Below, piece by piece: positions 20,604-27,471 of a DNA stretch of 27,471 nucleotides. The position numbers were made by a program, and so were the translations under genes. Positions within the stretch are counted from its first letter, which is position 1. The number at the start of each line of letters is the position of its first letter. The stretch covers positions 194,132-221,602 of the forward strand of contig JH157226.1 in the NCBI GenBank assembly GCA_000226015.1, given 5' to 3'. Under the pieces are notes generated by a model. That model saw nothing but the letters and a program-made list of their open reading frames with translations. It searched no databases and was not told the DNA's origin. This stretch comes from Mnemiopsis leidyi (Eukaryota; Ctenophora; Tentaculata; Lobata; Bolinopsidae).

Positions 20604-23189
20604 CTGATAACAGTAGGGGTTATTGAGGACGTATATTAATGGCGGTGTTGGATACTGATGAAAATTGGGTATTAAAAAGGGCAAGATATGTTTTACTAAT
20701 TAATTCTAATCTTTCGAAATTTACACGCACAGCAATTTCTATTTTATGGCCCATCCTGATTTATGAGACATGAATAAATTTCACAAGACGTAACGAAATT
20801 AGAAAGCTGGAAGTTTCAAGTTTATTTATCTGGAATGTTAAACACTTTCGTAAATATATATGGTGTTGATTAATGTCTACTCGGTATTTTATCAGTGCAA
20901 GAATTGCCGTTATAAAGTATAGTTTTAAATTATTTCAACACTACAAATAAAAAACATTTATTGATACCTATCACGTGACTGAAGATTCTTTGATTTGATG
21001 TTTGCGTTAAATAACTGCTCTACAGTCTTTTGAAGGATCAACCTAAGAATTGCTAAAGTTTTTTGAGTTGAAACTTCAATTTCATTTTTTTGAGATTCAA
21101 CTTCATTCAACTTCATATCGATGTTTCAGATTAAACCAAGGCACATGGCGCACGTGATGTCACGACTGGAGGCAGTACACAAGCACCGGCGCGCGGCAGT
21201 GTAGTATGATTGAAGTATATTTGAAACTGAAAATCGAATTTTCAGGATAATTTTAGGCGAAAATGTTTCAGTCCCAATTGGCAATTCCCGGTCCCGTTTA
21301 CATTCCCGGTCCCTGCATTTTTACTGATCCCGGTCGCGACCAAAAAAGCGATTCCAATTGATCAAATCCTTGAGCACTGCACTATAGTGACAAGTACAAT
21401 TTGGATCAAACCTGAGTGAAATCTTAGAGTTTAAGATATGCACGGAATCTAGCACATCTGTTAACAGCGAAAACAAAAGTAGGACTAACTTACTAATATT
21501 TTAATACGGGCAATACGATAATTTACAGCGAGTTGCTCTAGGGTTAAATTTCTAAGTTTAGCCGACTATGGAGTGTGTACCTGTTTTATTTGAATTAATT
21601 AAAAAAGTGTTAATTTCCCGTTTCGTATGCAAATAGAAAGCTCTAATCTTGACCTTTAATTTCTACTTTTTCAATTAGAGAATGGAGGGTGTGTAGTGCG
21701 TACCCTGTGCTCAATATTGGCTGCTTTGGGCTACTTAACAGTCACATAAGATAACCGGTGGCTGTTGAAATTGTTTCTGGCGACAATTTATGAGATAATT
21801 CATTGTAATTTTATAAGAAATCGGCATATCATATGATGTCGCTAGATGGCATTTTGTATGGACATCCCTGATACTTTAGGAAGTTTTTATAAGTTGAGTT
21901 GTATGACGATTAACTACGTGATATTGCGATATATGGGCCATGAGTATAACGGTATCAAGCCGGAGCCCGTCAAAACCTGCCAATATGGCCTTACAACTCC
22001 AGTATTCTATAGTGTTATAGTTATCAGACATTAAGTACCAACCCAGCGATAGACACGACAAATGACAATCGGTAAGGAAACTTGGACGGCTTTAATAAAG
22101 ATAATGTAACGTAATATAACCGTTACTGATATGCACTTCTTACGTTCTTGCATACCAAAATTTAGTGTCAGGAAATTTTCCCACAGTTTAATTTGTTTTA
22201 TTGCCGTGAGATGATATCATGTCAGGTGGGGTGGTTCCCTACAGTGTAGTTTTAAAGATGGCAATGTGCAAATGTGCACCCATCAACAATGGCTTTGAGA
22301 ATAAACTTTTACAACATTTTACCCTATACGGTATTAATATTTTTAAATCTTATGCGATTACAACAGTTTTGGTACAAATAAGCGGTGAAAGTTGACAGAC
22401 GACGGCTGAGTAGGTTACAGCTTTCTGCCTTTACAACTTGTGTACGAACATTGGACACCTTTTTAATTACAGTTCACATTCTTATTAAACTAAAACTGCA
22501 GTAATTTTACATTCGATTCATTATTTTCGTTATTTCAAAACACTTTGCTGCAGTGCACGAGCGATACTCTTCATAGAAAGGTTACATAACAGTAGCCGCA
22601 ATCCTGATAGAAAGTAGGGACGTTTAATTAGTGCCTCGCTAGCACGACGTTCAATAACACACCATGCTGAACAATCTTTCTTAGCTAACCTGCCGATTGT
22701 TCGGTCAAGCTCTTCACCTGTGGTTAATTTATCCAGTCACCCTGTTTGCGGAGTAGCTTTAACAATGCTCAGACCTATTGTCACAATCCATCTGATTGTT
22801 CCTATCGTAGAACGCTTTACCGAGTTTATGATTATTCATAGAACAAACATAACATTGTGGTCAAACGTGTCATTGTGTTTTGTGAAGGAGGTTAATGTCC
22901 GACTGGATCCAAAACAAACCACGTGCCATGCTCAAAAAGGTCATATCACCCGGGGTTTAATTCGCCGGACAATGCGGCTAAATTGAACTTTTCTTCCACT
23001 ACTCCACATTTTCCCCAACCAATAGAAGGACCAAATAGAGTTTGCAAAACGAACAATGACACCGCAAGTGTTAGGTATTTCGGCAAGGCTGAGTTTAGAG
23101 TAATTGCAGATAGTTTAGCTCGGTGTTGTTGATCGATAGTGGCACCGCGATTACTGGAGTATTCAGCTCCCTTTCCTGTGAATGGTGTT
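20604..23189. other. No gene recognised (2.6 kb)
   Basis: VPS13 exon 20603-20403 begins with a phase-0 acceptor, so upstream exons must exist, but none was found here. A patch at 21270-21335 repeats CCCGGTCCC-like words of unknown origin. A few short open frames have no recognisable motifs or splice structure. Confidence 0.45.
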
Positions 23190-23610
23190 CAAGTCCGGTG
23201 ATTTGTCCATAATAGCGTATTCCAAGTCCGGTGATATGTCCTGAGTAGTTTGTTCCAAGTCCGGTGATATGTCCTGAGTAGTTCGTTCCAAGTCCGGTGA
23301 TATGTCCTGAGTAGTTTGGTTTCCTAAGTCCGGTGATATGTCCGGAGTAGTTCGTTCCAAGTCCGGTGATATATCCGGAGTAGTTCGTTCCAAGTCCGGT
23401 GATATGTCCTGAGTAGTTCGTTCCAAGTCCGGTGATATGTCCGGAGTAGTTTGTTCCAAGTCCGGTGATATGTCCGGAGTAGTTCGTTCCAAGTCCGGTG
23501 ATATATCCGGAGTAGTTTGTTCCAAGTCCGGTGATATGTCCAGAGTGAGTTTGTTCCAAGTCCGGTGATATGTCCAGAGTGAGTCTTTCAAGTCCGGTGA
23601 TATGACCTGG
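23190..23610. repeat. 33-bp minisatellite, about 13 units, open in two minus-strand frames
   Basis: Unit CCAAGTCCGGTGATATGTCC plus GGAGTAGTTCGTT or TGAGTAGTTTGTT variants, mostly exactly 33 bp, with 34-35 bp exceptions near 23310-23345 and 23540-23590. Because the unit is 11 codons, two overlapping minus-strand frames stay open, reading as repeats of YSGHITGLGTN and DISPDLERTTP. There is no signal peptide, flanking homology or splice context, so this is treated as a repeat rather than a gene. Confidence 0.88.
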
Positions 23611-23838
23611 TTATCATGCGGCGAAGCAGTGTGTTTACATTAATTCTGATAGCAAAATATTGAGACAACTCTTTAATGTTCTGGAATTGTTTGCAATAAA
23701 ATTATGCTTTTTGCAAACTTAAGTCAGCTTTGATCCAAAAACACGAAATAATCGTTACAGTGTGTGATCAATATGCAACGGATTATTGATCGTTAAATCC
23801 TATTAAATCGACTCACAAATATTACAAAAACAAGAAAA

Positions 23839-26800
23839 ATGAAAGGGAGGACGAGCGTTTTTCAAGTTGTCGCGGTGATAGTCTTTATCGAAGGTAGGTT
23901 GATGCTTAAATGATGCTTCTTAAGAAAATTATATAATAAAATATTATGCATGTTTGATGTACAGGCGTGAGCAGGTAATAGTAATCAACGGGCTTAGAAA
24001 ATTAAGCCATCGGGAGAAGGATTCAAAATTTGTACGAAAAGAAGATGATAGTAAAGAGGAATTATTATGATGGGTGTAGGAAGGATAATATAATAGAAAA
24101 GATTGAAAAGAGGGTAGCGGAAGAGAATACAAAAGAGGAGAGCGGAAAGAAAAAAGGGTCAGGAGAGAAAAGATTAAAAGAAGATTATCTAAAAGAGGGA
24201 AGTGCAAGGACAGGAAACTAAGTCTAAATAAGAAATTTAAGGCAGCTGGAGAAAAAGGAGGGCGGTGAAAGCTGGAATGGGAGCGAGCAAGTAGAGAGGA
24301 GCGGTGAAGAAAGAGAGGGTTGAGGAGGAAGAAGAGGAGTGCTGGAGGAAGGAGAACAATGCTGGAGGAAGGAGAAGGGTGCCGGAGAAAGGAGAAGGGT
24401 GACGAAGAAAAAGGACGGGAGCTCTCGAATGTAATAAAAATTAAAATGCGCTCCCTTCCTCTGCAAACTAATGCGACGGTATGATCTTCACATAAAAATT
24501 GACATGTTTGTATTATCTTCAGGGTCGAGTGCGTACAGTAGTTCAGAGTGTCCAATATGCTACAGCCCAGCCATCAACGTTCCAGAGGAATGTCAGGGTA
24601 TTTCTGCCGAAGAAGTAGCGGCTAAAACTGAAGGTAACACTTTAACACCTTGAGCTATCGGTCTAAGATTTTGACAGCCTAAATTATAATGCTTTATATT
24701 CATAGGTATAACATCTTGATAACACCACAGCCATACAAGTGATTTAAAATACATAGAATTATAAATTGCACGTTAGTGCAATGCATTTTAGTGCAAATAA
24801 GTAAAGTAAATGATACATCTTTATTACAACGCAATTTCTCATCTTTCATTTCTGAGGCTTTGAAGTTTGATAACAATTGTTAAGTAAAGAATTCTTTACA
24901 GCATGCGCGGAAGGAAAATATTGCGCAAAATGGAGTTTCACTGAGGACGATCCATTGCCTGGAAACATTCCAAACCAACTTCTTCATGAAGAGGACAATG
25001 CAAAGTACTGGTGTAGTGCACCACAAGGCAAGCAACCTGCTACATAATTACAAGACACATTTTTGTTTCATGCCTTTATAAATCCATTGACCATTCTCCA
25101 ATCAATTATTCCTGTTTTTAATTTAACTTTTATCTAAATTTTTATTTCAAGTTTGTTTTTAATTTTCCTTTCAAGAGGTGCTAGGTAGATATAGTAACGG
25201 ACAACGCGAACGGTGATCGACCGAATTCATTATCACCAGCAGATCTACTAGTAGATCGCCTCAGGAAGCAGCTCTGGGCCTTTTTCTCCTGTTCATCAAC
25301 GACTTTGACTACTTCGTATTAGTGATATCAGCCGTGGCAAGCATTGCTGATAAGCAAGATTTATAAGTACAAATCTTTAATACACAATGTAACGGTACAT
25401 GGTATTTTCAATCAGACCAATGTTCGAGTCCATTACCAAAAACAATAACTCCAATCTGATTTCACCCGGCTCTCAGTCCGTAAGAAAAAAAGGAGATACT
25501 GATCAACACTGTGTTACTTCAAGAACACGCTATGAGAGAGATAACAATACGTAGAAATTTTGGGTTCTTGCGGTTCAGAACAGGCTCTTCAAAATGAATG
25601 GATAGAATGATATGCAATTCACTTTCTTGTACTTTCAATACGCCACAGCCCAAGCAGGATCCGCACTTATTCCCCAATCCTCTGGGAAGGACTTACCGTT
25701 ACATTGTAACTATCCCATCAAAGTACCCTCTCGTTTTGTGTGTACCCGCATTGACTATAGATAGCTGCTGGAGCTAGACTAAAGGAATCATCATGGGCGT
25801 TGCATTGTTTCGTGCGGTCTCATCCGGTGTAAGCACTAGTATTGTCAAATCTAAAAACTCACATAGCAATTTTAAAAGCTATGATAGACTATTTCAGATA
25901 CTATGGGCTTTAATAGTATGGGAGGGACGATTCGGGTAAATATCGAAGAACCTACGATGACTCCAAGTAAGTTCGGCATACGGAAAAAGAAATAGAATTA
26001 TGATATTATCATAATATAATATATATATCATAATATATACCATAATCAGGGTTGCCAGTAATTTTGAGACACTTTTCAAGGTTTTCAACGCCACTTTGGA
26101 GTAGTTTTCAAGGTCCAACTAGCAAATTAGAGGTAAGTATAATTTGAAAAAAAGTTCAATCAGACCGACATCGAGCTATGTATAATTCAGGGGATGATTA
26201 TTAGGTCTTACTGATATGATAGCTAGCCATGGATAATTTTGGGCCAATTTTTTTCAAGGTTTTTCACAAGATTCTTTTCCCAATTTTTGCCGTTTACCAG
26301 GTTTTCAAGGTTTTCGAGGTCACCTGGCAACCAAGATCATAATACAAGGCCTGTTTTTCTATTTTATGATACGACACGATAAGTTAAGCCGAATTGCTAT
26401 AGGCAAATTTTAAATTCGAAAAAAATTTATTTATTGACCTTGACGAATAGCAAATTTTTTGTAATTGATGCAACTGAGGCTGAATATGAACATTCCTGTT
26501 GACCTGGCTTGTACAAACAACCGGCCAGTAGACTGACGCATAGTTTAGGATTAGGGGTCGTTCACATGACGTCAGCAAATTTTTAGGTAATTTTTACCCC
26601 CCTCCCCCCACTCTGTCATCATTCGTCATCATGACAAACCCCCGCCCCCCCCTAAATGTCAAAGGTGAATTACCATAATGACATCATCACAGTCGGACCC
26701 CCCTACTTCATGTCAAAAAATTAATTTTTGGTCTTTTAATTTGCAGTAATTTTCAAAATTTTAAAATATTGTATTTCACAAGATTTCTGAATCGGAATTT

Positions 26801-27267
26801 TTACTAAAAAATTTTCCTTCTGATTTTGTAGAATTCTGATAAAAATTTTCAAAAGAAATTGAAAATTTTCAAAAAAATCCTATAAACGGTAAAAATTTTT
26901 GATGACATCATCTTTGGCCAAACCCCCCTCCCACCTCGTCATCAATCGTCATCATTTGGAAACCCCCCCCCCTAGGTGATGACGTCATATGTGAACGACC
27001 CCTTACGAAAAAAGAATGAGTACCTCAATAAATTTCTCAAGATGTGGCAGATCTGGCCTTGTATCTTATAATGCATTTTGCATTGAGAAAATTGTCACAT
27101 GTGTTTTTTTCTAGGTCAAGCATCTACATCTATGCCAATAATTTCACAAACGGAAGCATCTGAATCTGACCCCCCTGAGGAATCAACTGAGGCAGGATGT
27201 GGATCTGGTACCATACGTGAAGGTGGAACCTGTGTTGACTGTCCTCTAAACACCTACAAGGGGGAAG
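23839..27267 (+). CDS. Secreted cysteine-rich protein, 5' part, exons 1-4
   Basis: Exons are 23839-23893, 24523-24633, 24902-25027 and 27115-27267, all joined in phase 1, giving 148 residues before the window ends. Residues 1-18 (MKGRTSVFQVVAVIVFIE) are a signal peptide. Exons 2-3 form a small Cys region (C28, C31, C42, C57, C63, C93) ending in KYWCSAPQ; I do not recognise the fold. Exon 4 is a Ser/Thr/Glu-rich linker, then GCGSGTIREGGTCVDCPLNT with C126, C137 and C140, resembling the ephrin-receptor-like/GCC2-GCC3 cysteine modules of extracellular proteins. Donors are GTAGGT, GTAACA, GCAAGC (a GC-AG intron) and GTAAGG. If intron 3 is not spliced, translation stops at TAA 25046-25048 after KQPAT. 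All-phase-1 exons suit exon shuffling of extracellular modules. The gene should continue to the right. Confidence 0.7.
24030..24425 (+). repeat. Polypurine tract with 20-bp repeats
   Basis: About 400 bp of almost pure A/G on the plus strand. At about 24340-24420 it contains four 20-bp units like TGCTGGAGGAAGGAGAAGGG. It lies in intron 1 of the secreted-protein gene. Such tracts can adopt triplex (H-DNA) structure. The opposite strand gives a long low-complexity Ser/Leu/Pro/Phe open frame that is not a gene. Confidence 0.75.
25256..25500 (+). mobile_element. Decayed LINE reverse-transcriptase fragment
   Basis: One frame at 25256-25363 reads SPQEAALGLFLLFINDFDYF, then a stretch ending ASIADKQDL and a stop. 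This matches the order of LINE RT motifs: the PQG/LGPLLF block, the INDF block, then the A-D-D catalytic block, here ADK with the second Asp lost. A second piece at 25423-25500, in another frame, reads FESITKNNNSNLISPGSQSV, like the thumb region that follows in such RTs. Weaker matches may extend to about 25700. Frameshift and stop show it is dead. It lies in intron 3 of the right-hand secreted-protein gene. Confidence 0.65.
26047..26335. mobile_element. hAT-like MITE
   Basis: A 289-bp element with terminal inverted repeats CAGGGTTGCCAG at the left and CTGGCAACCAAG at the right (one arm slightly decayed). It is flanked by 8-bp direct repeats ACCATAAT (26039-26046) and ATCATAAT (26336-26343), one mismatch. 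TIR sequence and 8-bp duplication fit the hAT superfamily. No transposase. The inside repeats TTTTCAAGGTTTTC words. Confidence 0.75.
26554..27002. mobile_element. Harbinger-like MITE with GGGGTCGTTCACAT termini
   Basis: A 449-bp non-autonomous element. The left end GGGGTCGTTCACATGACGTC is matched inverted at the right by a form with an AT insertion (GGGGTCGTTCACATATGACG). It is flanked by TTA on both sides (26551-26553 and 27003-27005), as for PIF/Harbinger elements, which duplicate a 3-bp TWA. The inside is C-run and A/T-rich and shows internal symmetry (GTCATCATTCGTCATCAT and TCGTCATCAATCGTCATCAT). No transposase frame. Confidence 0.75.
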
Positions 27268-27471
27268 GTAAGGTACTGTGTTGACTGTCCTCTAAACACC
27301 TACAAGGGGGAAGGTAAGGTACTGTGTTGACTGTCCTCTAAAACACCTACAAGGGGGAAGGTAAGGTACTGTGTTGACTGTCCTCTAAACACCTACAAGG
27401 GGGAAGGTAAGGTACTGTGTTGACTGGTCCTCTAAACGACCTACAAGGGGGAAGGTAAGGTACTGTGTTGA
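27231..27471 (+). repeat. 46-48 bp tandem array of an exon end plus donor
   Basis: Five units begin at 27231, 27277, 27323, 27370 and 27416, and a sixth starts at 27464 and runs off the window. Each carries TGTGTTGACTGTCCTCTAAA (coding VDCPLN in the first copy), then CACCTACAAGGGGGAAG and GTAAGGTAC. The first unit is the true end of exon 27115-27267 with donor GTAAGG at 27268; the later copies reproduce exon end and donor in the intron. Reading past the first donor gives a stop (KVLC then TGA). Confidence 0.92.

Noticed and set aside
21414-21477. 64-nt minus-strand VPS13 exon candidate (VLDSVHILNSKISL)
   Set aside because: Splice-like ends are present, but it ends in phase 2 while exon 20603-20403 needs phase 0, and the peptide match is weak.
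23095-23591. Two long minus-strand frames of 142 and 154 codons as a repeat protein gene
   Set aside because: Explained by the 33-bp tandem unit, which keeps frames open automatically; no signal peptide, splice context or flanking homology.
23190-23610. Possible CRISPR array
   Set aside because: Units are contiguous with no unique spacers, and the window is a eukaryotic genome.
23944-24555. 203-codon minus-strand Ser/Leu/Pro/Phe-rich frame
   Set aside because: Complement of the polypurine tract; low complexity and overlapping a well-supported plus-strand exon at 24523-24633.

Overview
The window comes from an animal nuclear genome. It is AT-rich and has many small exons with GT-AG splice sites in consistent phases, tRNA-derived SINEs, short inverted-repeat transposons and a decayed LINE. 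The species cannot be named from the sequence; the gene content suits a non-vertebrate animal.

The main feature is the 3' part of a VPS13 gene of the A/C type on the minus strand. I could place 26 coding exons between 20603 and 2943, about 1,340 codons. They run from the middle of the protein through the complete six-repeat Vps13 adaptor-binding (VAB) region into the start of the C-terminal region. The N-terminal exons and the last exons are not visible. VPS13 proteins are bridge-like lipid transfer proteins at membrane contact sites.

Three plus-strand units lie inside or beside it. (1) A four-exon gene at 855-2696 encodes a 253-residue secreted protein with a beta-rich domain, one CCP/sushi domain and an RGD tail. 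It lies past the last visible VPS13 exon, probably inside a VPS13 intron. (2) A 3.9-kb VPS13 intron (10456-14383) holds an intact, intronless nucleoside hydrolase (12857-13858) and an eroded SAM-methyltransferase fragment (10925-11470). (3) At the right, 23839-27267 is the 5' part of a second secreted, cysteine-rich protein. Its intron 3 contains a LINE relic, a hAT-like MITE and a Harbinger-like MITE.

The most distinctive feature is the density of tandem repeats. Two arrays are tandem copies of an exon end plus its 5' splice site. A third carries seven perfect donor-like sites antisense to VPS13. Two others present palindromic transcription-factor sites (CACGTG and TGACGTCA) every 20-22 bp, inside VPS13 introns. 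Several arrays lie within tens of bases of VPS13 exons. I saw no CRISPR array, operon, phage or other prokaryotic system.
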